In this document: positions 43,445 through 52,991 of the stretch, one piece after another
How the letters are laid out: each line of letters starts with the position of its first letter
How positions within the stretch are numbered: position 1 is the first letter of the stretch
Origin: Sphingomonas sp. Leaf10
Lineage (GTDB): Bacteria; Pseudomonadota; Alphaproteobacteria; Sphingomonadales; Sphingomonadaceae
NCBI RefSeq assembly: GCF_001421245.1
Contig: NZ_LMKE01000028.1
Coordinates: forward strand, 1-64,000
Direction of reading: 5' to 3'
DNA: 64,000 nucleotides
Translations under genes and position numbers: made by a program
The notes under the pieces: generated by a model
Told to the model about the DNA's origin: nothing
The model's input: only the letters and a program-made list of their open reading frames with translations
The model's database searches: none

Positions 43445-44037
43445 GCGGGTAACATTCCCCGTTGGCGCAGATAGCGCGCTATTTCGAGCAAGGGCATGCC
43501 GAGGATCGTCCAGTGATCGCCGTCGATATGGTCGAACAACTGCACCCCCGGCCCCTCGATCCGGAAACAGCCGACGCAACCGGCAATGGCGGGCCATTCG
43601 GCATCGAGATAGGTTTCGATGAATGCGTCGGAGAGCGGGCGGACGGTCAGCTTGGCATGGCCGATATGGCGCCAGACCGGACGGCCCCCCTCGACGAATA
43701 CCGCCGCACTGAACAGATCATGGCGACCACCCGACAGGGCGCGGAGATGCGCCGCGGCGTCGACGCGATCGACCGGCTTGTCGAGGACGGTGCCGTCGGC
43801 CAGTGCGACGACGGAGTCACCACCCAGCACCATCGCCCCGCCGACACGGGTGGCGGCACGCATCGCCTTCATCTCGGCCAGCGCATCGGCAAGGTCGCGG
43901 GGCTTTAGATTTTCACCGGCAAGCGCTGCCTTGGCCGCTTCTTCATCCAGACCGCTCGGGATCGCATCATGCGGGATGCCAGCAGCGTCGAGCATCGCTC
44001 GGCGGGTAGCGCTCATCGAGGCGAGGACGAAGCTCAT
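43441..44037 (-). CDS. maf: Maf nucleoside triphosphate pyrophosphatase
   Basis: 198 residues from ATG 44037 (MSFVLASMSATRRAMLDAAG, the SxSxxR motif). Further: GDSVVALADGTVLDKPVD (catalytic Asp), LSGGRHDLFSA and IAGCVGCFRIEGPGVQLFD near the end. House-cleaning of non-canonical nucleotides. It overlaps aroE and ppsR by 4 bp each, so ppsR-maf-aroE form one unit. Confidence 0.94.
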   Translation of the reverse strand: MSFVLASMSATRRAMLDAAGIPHDAIPSGLDEEAAKAALAGENLKPRDLADALAEMKAMRAATRVGGAMVLGGDSVVALADGTVLDKPVDRVDAAAHLRALSGGRHDLFSAAVFVEGGRPVWRHIGHAKLTVRPLSDAFIETYLDAEWPAIAGCVGCFRIEGPGVQLFDHIDGDHWTILGMPLLEIARYLRQRGMLPA

Positions 44038-44852
44038 GCGCGCGGCTCCATACGGCGTTCGTTGCACAGGGTGATGATCGCCGCCGCCGTTTCCTCGATC
44101 GAGCGGCGGGTGACGTCGATCACCGGCCAGCCATTGTCGGCGAACATGCGGCGGGCAAAGGACAGTTCGCGCACCACCGCATCCTGTTCGACATAATCGG
44201 TGTCGGGCATCTGGTTCAGTGATAGCAGCCGGTTGCGCCGGATCGCGATCAGCCGGTCGGCGCTGGTCGTCAGCCCGACGACCAGCGGGCTGTTCAGCCG
44301 GAACAGGATCGGCGGCGGCGGGCTTTCCACGACGATCGGGATGTTCGCGGTCTTGTACCCACGATTGGCAAGATAGATCGACGTCGGCGTTTTCGAGGAA
44401 CGCGACACGCCGGCGAGGACGATATCGGCCTCTTCCCAATCCTCCGACGCGATGCCGTCGTCATGGGCGATGGTCCATTGGATCGCATCGACACGCGCGA
44501 AATAGGCGGCGTCGAGGCTGTGCTGCCGCCCCGGTCGGGCCTTTGCCTCTTGCCCCAACAGGCTCGACAGCGCGTTGCTCACCGCGTCCATCGGCGCGAC
44601 GATCGGCAAACCGAGTGTGGCGCAGCGCGCCTCCAGCATCCGCCGGATGGCCGGGTTCACCAGTGTGTAGAGCACCAGCCCCGGATTGACCGCGATCTCG
44701 GTCAGGATGCGTTCGAGATGTGCTTCGGAGCGCACCATCGGCCAGAAATGGCGCATCGTATCGACATCGTCGAACTGGGCCAGTGCCGCCTTGGCGATAT
44801 TCTCCAGCGTCTCACCGGTGGAGTCGGACAGGAGGTGAAGGTGCAGCCGCAT
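44034..44852 (-). CDS. ppsR: PEP synthase regulatory kinase/phosphorylase (DUF299)
   Basis: 272 residues. Bifunctional regulator of PEP synthase or pyruvate phosphate dikinase: LHLLSDSTGETLENIAKAAL at the start, and P-loop ADIVLAGVSRSSKTPTSIYLANRGYKTANIPIV. It is the homologue of Rickettsia RP001, the gene next to oriC across Alphaproteobacteria. First gene of the ppsR-maf-aroE unit. Confidence 0.94.
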   Translation of the reverse strand: MRLHLHLLSDSTGETLENIAKAALAQFDDVDTMRHFWPMVRSEAHLERILTEIAVNPGLVLYTLVNPAIRRMLEARCATLGLPIVAPMDAVSNALSSLLGQEAKARPGRQHSLDAAYFARVDAIQWTIAHDDGIASEDWEEADIVLAGVSRSSKTPTSIYLANRGYKTANIPIVVESPPPPILFRLNSPLVVGLTTSADRLIAIRRNRLLSLNQMPDTDYVEQDAVVRELSFARRMFADNGWPVIDVTRRSIEETAAAIITLCNERRMEPRA

Positions 44853-45159
44853 CGGGGGCCTTTCTGCACAAGGCTGTGGATAAGTCGGGGGCAGGGGCTA
44901 GCGTAACTCGCCCCCGCCGCCAAGCTGTGGAAAAGCGCGATATCGATCCCGACTTATCCACAATCCCGACACAGGCAGCGATTCCGCCCATAGGCTGTGG
45001 ATAACGGGGATGGCGCCGGGTGAATCGGCGGACTTGGGCGGCTTTCGCGGCGTCAATCTGTTGGCATTTCGGGTAATCCACCATAAGCCCCGTTACCCAC
45101 CGCCCAACCACTTCCAACAATCCTATTAGATTCTACTTATTAGTAGAGGAGCGACGACG
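44853..45159. other. oriC: Chromosomal replication origin (oriC)
   Basis: Gap between ppsR and hemE, the conserved alphaproteobacterial origin site (as in Caulobacter and Rickettsia). DnaA boxes: TTATCCACA at 44875-44883 (-), 44954-44962 (+), 44996-45004 (-), and TTTTCCACA at 44926-44934 (-). Weaker look-alikes lie near 45072 and 45092. GANTC (CcrM) sites at 44980, 45022 and 45129. An AT-rich unwinding candidate spans 45115-45149. No TTAA occurs, so no CtrA site of the Caulobacter type. Genes on both sides point away from it. Confidence 0.92.
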
Positions 45160-46194
45160 CTGACCGGTTCTCCCTCTCCGAAACCGCTTCTCCGGGTGCT
45201 GGCCGGCGAGAAGCTGTCCGTGCCGCCGATGTGGCTCATGCGACAGGCGGGGCGCTACCTGCCCGAATATCGCGCGCTACGGGCCGAGAAGGGGGGCTTC
45301 CTTGATCTCGTGAACGATCCGGCTGCTGCGACCGAAGTGACGTTGCAACCGTTGCGCCGCTTCGCGTTCGACGGGGCGATCCTGTTCAGCGACATCCTTA
45401 TGGTGCCGAACGCGCTGGGGCAGAAGCTGTGGTTCGAGGTGGGGGAGGGGCCGCGACTGGCACCCGAACTGCGGACGCGGGCGGCAATCGATGCGCTGGT
45501 ACCCGATGCGACGATCCTCGACCCGGTATATGCGACGGTGCGCGGTGTCGCAGCGGCGTTGCCGGAAGCGACGACGTTTCTCGGCTTCGCAGGATCGCCG
45601 TGGACGGTCGCCACCTACATGATCGCGGGCAAGGGCAGCCGCGAGCAGGCCGAGGCCCGGCGGATGGCCTATGGTGATCCGGCGGCGGTCCAGGCGCTGG
45701 TCGACCGGATCGTCGCGATGACGGTCGACTATCTTGTCGGTCAGGTCGAAGCCGGGGTCGAGGCGGTACAGTTGTTCGACAGCTGGTCCGGCAGCCTGGC
45801 CCCCACCGAGTTCGAACGCTGGGTGATCGCACCGACGGTAGCGATCGTCGAAGGGTTGCGGGCGCGCGTACAGGTGCCGATCATCGGCTTTCCCAAGGGG
45901 GCCGGCGGCAAGCTCGCCGCCTATGCGCGTGAAACCGGAGTCGACGCGATCGGGCTGGACGAAACGGTCGATCCGGTCTGGGCCGACCGCGCACTGCCGA
46001 CAGGCTTGCCGGTGCAGGGCAATCTCGACCCGCTGCTGCTGATTGCCGGTGGCGAGGCATTGGACGCCGGGGTCGACCGGGTGCTCGCCGCCCTCACCGA
46101 TCGCCCGCATGTCTTCAACCTCGGCCATGGCATCCAGCAGGACACGCCGATCGCGCATGTCGAGCGACTGGTGGCGCGGGTGCGGCGCACGTGA
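45160..46194 (+). CDS. hemE: Uroporphyrinogen decarboxylase
   Basis: Decarboxylates uroporphyrinogen III to coproporphyrinogen III in haem synthesis. Core motifs: VPPMWLMRQAGRYLPEYRALR, ILFSDILMVPNALG, GFAGSPWTVATYMIAG, LFDSWSGSL and VQGNLDP. The first ATG or GTG in frame is a GTG at 45196 without a ribosome site. A CTG at 45160 has AGGAG eight bases upstream and adds TGSPSPKPLLRV, which resembles the start expected for this family. I take CTG as the start; the product is 344 residues (332 with GTG). Follows oriC. Confidence 0.9.
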   Translation: MTGSPSPKPLLRVLAGEKLSVPPMWLMRQAGRYLPEYRALRAEKGGFLDLVNDPAAATEVTLQPLRRFAFDGAILFSDILMVPNALGQKLWFEVGEGPRLAPELRTRAAIDALVPDATILDPVYATVRGVAAALPEATTFLGFAGSPWTVATYMIAGKGSREQAEARRMAYGDPAAVQALVDRIVAMTVDYLVGQVEAGVEAVQLFDSWSGSLAPTEFERWVIAPTVAIVEGLRARVQVPIIGFPKGAGGKLAAYARETGVDAIGLDETVDPVWADRALPTGLPVQGNLDPLLLIAGGEALDAGVDRVLAALTDRPHVFNLGHGIQQDTPIAHVERLVARVRRT

Positions 46195-46646
46195 GCGGGT
46201 TTCTGGGCGGCGCTTATCTGTGGGTGAAGGCGGCGCACATCATCTTTGTCATCTTCTGGATGGCGGGGCTGTTCATGCTGCCGCGCTATCTGGTGCATCA
46301 TCAGGAGGGGTTGAGCGATCCCGCCGAGCCGCCGCGCTGGATCCGGCGTGAGGCGTTGCTCAAGCGGATGATCCTGACCCCGGCGATGGTGATCGTGTGG
46401 GTGCTGGGGCTGTTGCTGGCCGCCAATGTCGGGCTGTTCGATGGTGGTGCCGGGCTGGGCTGGCTTCACGCCAAGCTGTTGGTGGTGGTGTTGCTGAGCG
46501 GCTATCACGGCTGGGCGGTCGGCTATGCGAAGAAGTTGGCGGCGGGGCGGCCGACGCTGACGCCGAAGCAGTTGCGGCTGGCGAACGAGGTGCCCGCGCT
46601 GGCGGCGATCGCGGCGGTGGTGCTGGCGGTGGTGAAGCCGTTCTAA
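46191..46646 (+). CDS. hemJ: Protoporphyrinogen oxidase HemJ
   Basis: 151 residues from GTG, overlapping hemE by 4 bp. Four membrane helices; LWVKAAHIIFVIFWMAGLFMLPRY-type N-terminus carries the conserved His, and LHAKLLVVVLLSGYHGWAVGYAKK the later His and Arg/Lys. Oxygen-independent oxidation to protoporphyrin IX in bacteria that lack HemG and HemY. A haem pair with hemE. Confidence 0.92.
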   Translation: MSGFLGGAYLWVKAAHIIFVIFWMAGLFMLPRYLVHHQEGLSDPAEPPRWIRREALLKRMILTPAMVIVWVLGLLLAANVGLFDGGAGLGWLHAKLLVVVLLSGYHGWAVGYAKKLAAGRPTLTPKQLRLANEVPALAAIAAVVLAVVKPF

Positions 46647-46787
46647 GCAGCGACGCTTGACTTGAGGCAAGGTGCGACCTAGGTCGATCAGCAGTGGCGC
46701 TCGGTCCTCGGTGCGCCCGTCCCAGCCGCTTGTGTCCGCCTTTTCTGCCGACCTTGCCTCTACCTCGCTGATCTGGACCACCCCCCG

Positions 46788-48044
46788 ATGCATCTCAAAG
46801 ATTTAAAGAAACACGCGCCCGCCGACCTGGTCTCGATGGCCGAGGAACTGGGCGTCGAAGGCGCGTCGACGATGCGCAAGCAAGACCTGATGTTCGCGAT
46901 CCTGAAGGCGCGCGCCGAAAATGGCGAGCAGATCATGGGGGTCGGCACGATCGAGGTTCTGCAGGACGGCTTCGGCTTCCTGCGCAGCCCGGAGGCCAAT
47001 TACCTGGCCGGCCCGGACGATATCTATGTATCGCCGAACCAGGTCCGCAAGCATGGCCTGCGCACCGGCGATACTGTCGAGGGCGAGGTTCGCGCGCCCA
47101 AGGATGGCGAGCGCTATTTCGCGCTGAGCAAGCTGGTCTCTGTCAATTTCGACGATCCCGATGCGGTCCGCCACCGGGTCAATTTCGACAATCTGACGCC
47201 GCTCTATCCCGAACAGAAGCTGACGCTCGACCAGCTCGACCCGACGGTCAAGGACAAGTCGGCGCGGGTAATCGATATCGTCAGTCCGCAGGGCAAGGGC
47301 CAGCGCACGCTGATCGTAGCACCACCGCGCGTCGGCAAGACCGTCATGTTGCAGAACATGGCGAAGGCGATCACCGACAATCATCCCGAAGTGTTCCTGA
47401 TCGTCCTGCTGATCGACGAACGCCCGGAAGAAGTCACCGACATGCAGCGCAGCGTGAAGGGCGAGGTCGTGTCCTCGACCTTCGATGAACCCGCGCAGCG
47501 TCACGTCCAGGTCGCCGAGATGGTGATCGAAAAGGCCAAGCGGCTGGTCGAGCACAAGAAAGACGTAGTGATCCTGCTCGATTCGATCACGCGTCTCGGC
47601 CGAGCCTACAATACGGTCGTGCCGTCGTCGGGCAAGGTGCTGACCGGCGGTGTCGACGCCAATGCGCTCCAGCGGCCGAAGCGCTTCTTCGGTGCGGCGC
47701 GTAACATCGAGGAAGGCGGGTCGCTGTCGATCATCGCCACCGCGTTGATCGATACCGGCAGCCGAATGGACGAAGTCATTTTCGAAGAGTTCAAGGGCAC
47801 CGGCAACTCGGAAATCGTCCTCGACCGCAAGGTGGCGGACAAGCGCATCTTCCCGGCGCTGGATGTCGGCAAGTCGGGCACCCGCAAGGAAGAGCTGTTG
47901 GTCGACAAGACCAAGCTGTCGAAGATGTGGGTCCTGCGCCGCATCCTGATGCAGATGGGCACCATCGACGCGATGGAGTTCCTGCTCGACAAGATGAAGA
48001 ATTCGAAGACCAACGAGGATTTCTTCGACAGCATGAACCAGTGA
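46788..48044 (+). CDS. rho: Transcription termination factor Rho
   Basis: 418 residues, a compact form. N-terminal helix bundle ([21 protein letters not shown]), cold-shock RNA-binding domain (DGFGFLRS...[15 protein letters not shown]), Walker [11 protein letters not shown], Walker [17 protein letters not shown] and the Q-loop region [16 protein letters not shown]. The 141-bp upstream gap may hold an autoregulatory leader. Located downstream of hemEJ, usual for the origin region. Confidence 0.97.
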   Translation: MHLKDLKKHAPADLVSMAEELGVEGASTMRKQDLMFAILKARAENGEQIMGVGTIEVLQDGFGFLRSPEANYLAGPDDIYVSPNQVRKHGLRTGDTVEGEVRAPKDGERYFALSKLVSVNFDDPDAVRHRVNFDNLTPLYPEQKLTLDQLDPTVKDKSARVIDIVSPQGKGQRTLIVAPPRVGKTVMLQNMAKAITDNHPEVFLIVLLIDERPEEVTDMQRSVKGEVVSSTFDEPAQRHVQVAEMVIEKAKRLVEHKKDVVILLDSITRLGRAYNTVVPSSGKVLTGGVDANALQRPKRFFGAARNIEEGGSLSIIATALIDTGSRMDEVIFEEFKGTGNSEIVLDRKVADKRIFPALDVGKSGTRKEELLVDKTKLSKMWVLRRILMQMGTIDAMEFLLDKMKNSKTNEDFFDSMNQ

Positions 48045-48116
48045 TCGAATGCGGCAGGCGGCGTGCCGCTGCCTGACTCGTATCGATCCGGCCGGCGGGG
48101 CACCGCCCCGACCGAC

Positions 48117-48183
48117 GACGCGGGCTTCGCCCGCGTCCGCCCCAGACCCAACGCCCGCTTCTCCATCCGGAAAGGCGGGCGTT
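48117..48183 (+). terminator. Two hairpins after rho
   Basis: GACGCGGGC-TTC-GCCCGCGTC at 48117-48137, then AACGCCCGC...GCGGGCGTT at 48150-48183. Neither has a T-run, so termination strength is unclear. No gene is seen in the 200-bp rho to DUF6489 gap apart from these. Confidence 0.5.
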
Positions 48184-48243
48184 GTCGCATTCCGCGATAA
48201 TTCCCCCTATCATATGTCATCACTCCCATCGGGAAGGGCTCCC

Positions 48244-48474
48244 ATGAAAATCCACGTCGAAGTCGATTGCACCCCGGAGGAAGCGCGCCGTGCGATGGGC
48301 TTGCCCGACTTCACGCCGGTCCATGAACGCTATGTCGCGATGCTGACCGATACGATGGAAAAGGGCGTCAGTCCCGAACTGCTCAACCAGTTGATGCAGA
48401 GCTGGGCGCCAATGGGCGAAGCGGGCATGACCTTCTGGCGCAAGATGTTCGAGACGACGGGCCGTGGCGGCTGA
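48244..48474 (+). CDS. Small DUF6489-like protein
   Basis: 76 residues from the ATG at 48244 (GGAAGGG upstream). Sequence MKIHVEVDCTPEEARRAMGL then ELLNQLMQSWAPMGEAGM...FWRKMF. A small, conserved-looking alphaproteobacterial protein of unknown role that regularly precedes mnmE. It overlaps mnmE by 11 bp, so is translationally coupled. The family name is a recollection, not a search result. Confidence 0.8.
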   Translation: MKIHVEVDCTPEEARRAMGLPDFTPVHERYVAMLTDTMEKGVSPELLNQLMQSWAPMGEAGMTFWRKMFETTGRGG

Positions 48475-49750
48475 CACGATCTTTGCGGTATCGAGCGGGC
48501 GTCCGCCTGCGGCGATCGCCGTGCTGCGTATGTCGGGGCCGGGTGCCGTCGCCGCCGCTACCCGATTGGCCGGCGGCCTGCCGCCGCCCCGACGGGCGGG
48601 CGTCCGCATGTTGTGCGACCCGGTCGACCGACAATTGCTCGACCGTGCGTTGGTGTTGGTGTTTCCGGGACCGGCGACCGCGACCGGAGAGGATCTGGTC
48701 GAGCTGCATCTCCATGGCGGGCGGGCGGTGGTTGCCGCAGTCGAGCGGACGCTCGGGGCGATGGATGGGCTGCGCTCCGCCGAACCCGGCGAGTTCACGC
48801 GGCGGGCACTGGCGAACGGGCGGATCGACCTGACCGAGGCCGAGGGGCTGGGCGACCTGTTGTCGGCCGAGACCGATGCGCAGCGCCGCATGGCATTGGC
48901 GAATAGCGACGGACGGTTGCGGCGGACCGTCGCCGAATGGACCGCCATCGCCACGCGGCTGTCGGCGATGGTCGAAGCAGTGCTCGACCACGCCGACGAA
49001 GACGATGTCGACGCCGGTGACGAGGTGTTGATGAGCGTCCGGCGCGATGCCGGTGCCTTGGCCGATGCGATCGAGACGGTGCTCGCGATACCGCCGGTCG
49101 AGCGGTTGCGTGATGGCATCCGGGTGGTGTTGGCCGGACCACCCAATGCCGGAAAGTCGACCCTGCTCAACGCGCTGGTCGGTCGCGAGGCGGCGATCGT
49201 TTCGCCGGTGGCCGGCACGACGCGCGACGTGATCGAGATACCCGTTACCCGCAATGGCATCGCCTGGCTGTTTCTCGACACCGCCGGACTTCGCGAACAC
49301 ACCAGCGATGCGATCGAGCGGATCGGGATCGATCGCGCGACGAGATCAATGGCCACGGCTGATATCGTATTGTGGCTGGGCGATGACCCGGCACCGGTCG
49401 AGGCGATTGCGCTGCACGCACGCTGCGACGTCCGTGACGGGAGCGTCCCTGCGGATCGGATCGCGGTATCGGCGACGACCGGTGCGGGTCTCGACACGTT
49501 GTGGCGGACGCTGGAGGAACAAGCCGGGACGTTGTTGCCGAGGATCGATGACCTGGCGCTCAACCGGCGGCAAGCCGGGCATTCCCGTATCGCGGCCGCA
49601 ACTTTACGTCGTGCTGCCGACCAACAGGATCCACTGTTGCTCGCCGAAGAACTGCGCTATGGCGTTCAGGCATTCGCGGCACTGACCGGGATGCGTGCGA
49701 CCGAGGCGGTTCTCGATGATCTGTTCGGTCGCTTCTGTATCGGCAAATGA
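48464..49750 (+). CDS. mnmE: tRNA modification GTPase MnmE
   Basis: 428 residues from GTG (48464). N-terminal folate-binding domain (DTIFAVSSGRPPAAIAVLRMSG...GEFTRRALANGRIDLTEAEGL), helical domain, and G domain: GPPNAGKSTLLNAL (G1), TRDVIEIP (G2 Thr), DTAGLRE (G3). The C-terminus ends FCIGK with the catalytic Cys. The G4 motif, NKxD in most, reads ARCD here. With MnmG it installs the C5 modification of U34 in tRNA. Confidence 0.96.
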   Translation: MAADTIFAVSSGRPPAAIAVLRMSGPGAVAAATRLAGGLPPPRRAGVRMLCDPVDRQLLDRALVLVFPGPATATGEDLVELHLHGGRAVVAAVERTLGAMDGLRSAEPGEFTRRALANGRIDLTEAEGLGDLLSAETDAQRRMALANSDGRLRRTVAEWTAIATRLSAMVEAVLDHADEDDVDAGDEVLMSVRRDAGALADAIETVLAIPPVERLRDGIRVVLAGPPNAGKSTLLNALVGREAAIVSPVAGTTRDVIEIPVTRNGIAWLFLDTAGLREHTSDAIERIGIDRATRSMATADIVLWLGDDPAPVEAIALHARCDVRDGSVPADRIAVSATTGAGLDTLWRTLEEQAGTLLPRIDDLALNRRQAGHSRIAAATLRRAADQQDPLLLAEELRYGVQAFAALTGMRATEAVLDDLFGRFCIGK

Positions 49751-49751
49751 T

Positions 49752-49765
49752 GTTCCACGTGGAAC
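49752..49765. other. parS site 3 (GTTCCACGTGGAAC) between mnmE and mnmG
   Basis: Perfect 14-bp palindrome immediately after the mnmE stop, 4.7 kb right of oriC. Confidence 0.87.
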
Positions 49766-49771
49766 CTATGC

Positions 49772-51598
49772 ATGACCTTTGATGTGATAGTAATCGGTGG
49801 CGGCCATGCCGGCACCGAAGCGGCGTCGGCCGCAGCACGGCGCGGCGCGACCACGCTGTTGATCGATTTCGAACCGGCGCGGATCGGGGCGATGTCGTGC
49901 AACCCGGCGATCGGCGGGTTGGGCAAGGGACATATCGTCCGCGAAATCGATGCGCTCGACGGACTGATGGGACGCGCGGCGGATGCCGCCGCGATCCATC
50001 ATCGGATGCTCAACCGGTCGAAGGGTTCGGCGGTGCAGGGACCGCGCGTACAGGCCGACCGGGTTCGTTATGCGGCGGCGGTTCGTGCGTTGTTGGCGCA
50101 TCCGAAGCTGACGGTCATCGCGGGGGATACCGTGGCGCTGTCGGTCGAAGGGGATCGGGTCAGCGGTGTCGAACTCGCCGATGGAACGCGGATCGCGGCG
50201 AAGACGGTCGTGTTGGCGACTGGTACCTTCCTGGGCGGAACGATGTTCCGCGGCGAGGAGCGTGCTGTCGGCGGCCGGACCGGCGAACGCGCGGCGACGC
50301 GGCTGGGGCAGCAGTTGCGCGATCTGGGACTGCCGATCGCGCGGTTGAAGACCGGTACGCCGCCACGGCTCGACGGGCGAACGATCGACTGGGCGGCGCT
50401 GCCCGAGCAGCCGTCCGATACGGATATCTGGACGATGTCGCCCCTATCCGATCCCGCCCGGCGGCTGCCGCAGCTGGCCTGCGCGATCGCCCGGACGACG
50501 GCGGAGACACACGAGATCATTCGCGCCGGGCTGGACCGGTCGCCCTTGTTCAGCGGTTTGATCGAGGGGCGGGGGCCGCGCTATTGTCCGTCGATCGAGG
50601 ATAAGGTGCATCGCTTCGGCGATCGCGACGGGCACCAGATATTCCTCGAACCCGAGGGCCTCGATACGCATCTGGTCTATCCCAACGGCGTTTCGACCTC
50701 GCTGCCGACCGATGTGCAGCTGGCAATGCTACGCAGTGTCGCCGGGCTGGAACGGGTCGAGATCGTCACGCCCGGCTATGCGGTCGAGTATGATTATATC
50801 GATCCGCGCGCGCTAACCCCGACCTTGGCGTTGCGTGCGCTCGCCGGATTGTATTTCGCCGGACAAATCAATGGCACGACCGGCTATGAAGAAGCGGGCG
50901 GACAGGGGCTGGTGGCCGGGGCGAATGCCGCCGGTGCGGCGCTGGGACTGGACCCGCTGCTCCTGCCGCGTGAGTCGAGCTATATCGGGGTGATGATCGA
51001 TGACCTGGTGCTGCAGGGTGTGTCCGAACCCTATCGAATGATGACCGCGCGGGCCGAATATCGGCTGCACCTGCGGTCGGATAATGCCGCAAGCCGGCTC
51101 GGCACGATCGGTGCCGCCGCAGAATTATTGTCGCCTGAACGGAAGGCGCAACAGGACATGCGCGCCGAGCGTCGAGAGGCATTGCGGCATCAGCTTGCCA
51201 AGCGCCATGTCGCCAATGCACTGGCCGCCAACGGGGGGCCGGTGAGCGGTACCGATACGCGAAGCGGTAGCGAATGGCTGCTGGTCGCCGGCATCGAACC
51301 GCAGCATCTTGGGATTGTCGAGCGCGATGACGTCCTTGGCGAACTGATCGAGGATGCGCGCTATGCGCCGTATCTGGAACGGCAGGCGGCTGAATTGGCG
51401 GCGGCGCGGGTCGATCATGTCGATCTGGCGTCCGACTTCGCTTACCGCGCGGTACCGGGACTATCGAACGAAATGGTCGAGCGACTGACCTCTGCTGCCC
51501 CAGAAACACTCGCAGCGGCCGGGCGGATCCAGGGGGTAACGCCTGCAGCACTGGTCGCGATCCTGCTGCATCATCGATCGAGCAAGTTGGCGGCATGA
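49772..51598 (+). CDS. mnmG: tRNA uridine-5-carboxymethylaminomethyl modification enzyme MnmG
   Basis: 608 residues. FAD-binding start [60 protein letters not shown] and a C-terminal helical domain that contacts MnmE and tRNA ([18 protein letters not shown]...). MnmG and MnmE act as a complex. Overlaps rsmG by 4 bp. Confidence 0.97.
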   Translation: MTFDVIVIGGGHAGTEAASAAARRGATTLLIDFEPARIGAMSCNPAIGGLGKGHIVREIDALDGLMGRAADAAAIHHRMLNRSKGSAVQGPRVQADRVRYAAAVRALLAHPKLTVIAGDTVALSVEGDRVSGVELADGTRIAAKTVVLATGTFLGGTMFRGEERAVGGRTGERAATRLGQQLRDLGLPIARLKTGTPPRLDGRTIDWAALPEQPSDTDIWTMSPLSDPARRLPQLACAIARTTAETHEIIRAGLDRSPLFSGLIEGRGPRYCPSIEDKVHRFGDRDGHQIFLEPEGLDTHLVYPNGVSTSLPTDVQLAMLRSVAGLERVEIVTPGYAVEYDYIDPRALTPTLALRALAGLYFAGQINGTTGYEEAGGQGLVAGANAAGAALGLDPLLLPRESSYIGVMIDDLVLQGVSEPYRMMTARAEYRLHLRSDNAASRLGTIGAAAELLSPERKAQQDMRAERREALRHQLAKRHVANALAANGGPVSGTDTRSGSEWLLVAGIEPQHLGIVERDDVLGELIEDARYAPYLERQAAELAAARVDHVDLASDFAYRAVPGLSNEMVERLTSAAPETLAAAGRIQGVTPAALVAILLHHRSSKLAA

Positions 51599-52215
51599 AC
51601 GAATTGGGAGCGCGCGACTGGATCGAGTCGCGTTTCGGCAAGGACCGGACCGAGTTGCTCGCGCGTTTCGCCGATCGCATCGTCACGGAAACGGCGCAAC
51701 AGAACCTGATCGCGGCGTCGACGATCGAGCATATCTGGGAACGGCATCTGCTCGATTCAGCGCAGTTGATACCGCTCGCCGAAACCGCACCCCATGGTGA
51801 CTGGATCGATATCGGGTCGGGCGCAGGCTTTCCGGGCATCGTCGCTGCGATCCTTACCGATCGGCGGGTCGTGCTGGTCGAACCGCGCACGCGGCGGGCG
51901 ACGCTACTGGCGGAAGTAGCGACGGAACTCGGGCTCACCAACGTCGTGGTACATCAGGCGAAAATCGAAAAACTCGCGGCCGATCGACCCGCTGCGATCA
52001 TCAGTGCCCGCGCGGTCGCGAAACTTTCGATGCTGTTCGCAATCGGCCATCGGCATAGCGACTCCAATACGATATGGGTGTTGCCGAAGGGACGTTCGGC
52101 GGCCGACGAGGTTGCAGAGGCCGGTGTCGACTGGGCCGGGACGTTCCACGTGGAACACAGCGTAACCGATCCGACCTCGTCGATCGTGGTCGCCAGGGGA
52201 GTGCGCCGAGCATGA
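51595..52215 (+). CDS. rsmG: 16S rRNA m7G527 methyltransferase
   Basis: 206 residues. SAM-binding [49 protein letters not shown]-terminus [21 protein letters not shown]. Overlaps mnmG and parA by 4 bp. A parS site is embedded near its 3' end. Confidence 0.96.
   Translation: MNELGARDWIESRFGKDRTELLARFADRIVTETAQQNLIAASTIEHIWERHLLDSAQLIPLAETAPHGDWIDIGSGAGFPGIVAAILTDRRVVLVEPRTRRATLLAEVATELGLTNVVVHQAKIEKLAADRPAAIISARAVAKLSMLFAIGHRHSDSNTIWVLPKGRSAADEVAEAGVDWAGTFHVEHSVTDPTSSIVVARGVRRA
52143..52156. other. parS site 4 (GTTCCACGTGGAAC) inside rsmG
   Basis: Perfect palindrome encoding Phe-His-Val-Glu, 7.1 kb right of oriC and just before parA. Confidence 0.87.
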
Positions 52216-52991
52216 TTTGCATCGCCATCGCGAACCAGAAGGGGGGCGTCGGCAAGACCACTACCGCGATCAATGTCGGCACCGCGCTGGCCGCGACCGG
52301 GCTTGACGTGCTCATCCTCGACCTCGATCCGCAGGGTAATGCTTCGACCGGACTAGGGATCGGTCGCAACGATCGCGAATATTCGACCTATGATTTGCTG
52401 GTCGGCGACATGATGCTGAACGAAGCGGCGGTCGCGACGCGGGTGCCGCGCCTGTCGATCGTGCCGGCGACGGTCGACCTGTCGGGCGCCGAGATCGAGC
52501 TGATCGAATTCGAAGCGCGCACCCACCGGCTAGATCGGGTGGTCGAAGCAAGCGGCGGCAAATGGGACGTGATCCTGATCGACTGCCCGCCGTCACTGGG
52601 GCTGCTGACGATCAATGCGATGGTGGCGAGCCATGCGCTGCTGGTGCCGCTGCAATGCGAGTTCTTCGCGCTCGAAGGGTTGAGCCAGTTGCTTACGACG
52701 GTCGAGCGTATCCGGGGACGGTTCAATCCGGGATTGGCAATCCTCGGCGTTGTCCTGACCATGTATGATCGCCGCAACCGGCTGACCGATCAGGTGTCGG
52801 ACGATGTGCGCGCGGTATTGGGGAAAGTAGTGTTCGATACGGTGATTCCGCGCAACGTCCGTCTGTCCGAGGCACCCAGCCACGGTATGCCGGCGCTGAT
52901 CTATGATTATCGCTGCGCCGGGTCGGAAGCCTATATCGCGCTCGCGCGGGAAGTGATCGCGCGGCTGCCCGGTTTGGCGGAGGCGGCATGA
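52212..52991 (+). CDS. parA: Chromosome partitioning ATPase ParA
   Basis: 259 residues from ATG 52212 (overlaps rsmG stop). Deviant Walker A KGGVGKTTTAINVG, LILDLDPQGNASTG (Walker A'), LIDCPPSLGLLTINA (Walker B). Drives segregation of ParB-parS complexes. Overlaps parB by 4 bp. Confidence 0.97.
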   Translation: MICIAIANQKGGVGKTTTAINVGTALAATGLDVLILDLDPQGNASTGLGIGRNDREYSTYDLLVGDMMLNEAAVATRVPRLSIVPATVDLSGAEIELIEFEARTHRLDRVVEASGGKWDVILIDCPPSLGLLTINAMVASHALLVPLQCEFFALEGLSQLLTTVERIRGRFNPGLAILGVVLTMYDRRNRLTDQVSDDVRAVLGKVVFDTVIPRNVRLSEAPSHGMPALIYDYRCAGSEAYIALAREVIARLPGLAEAA

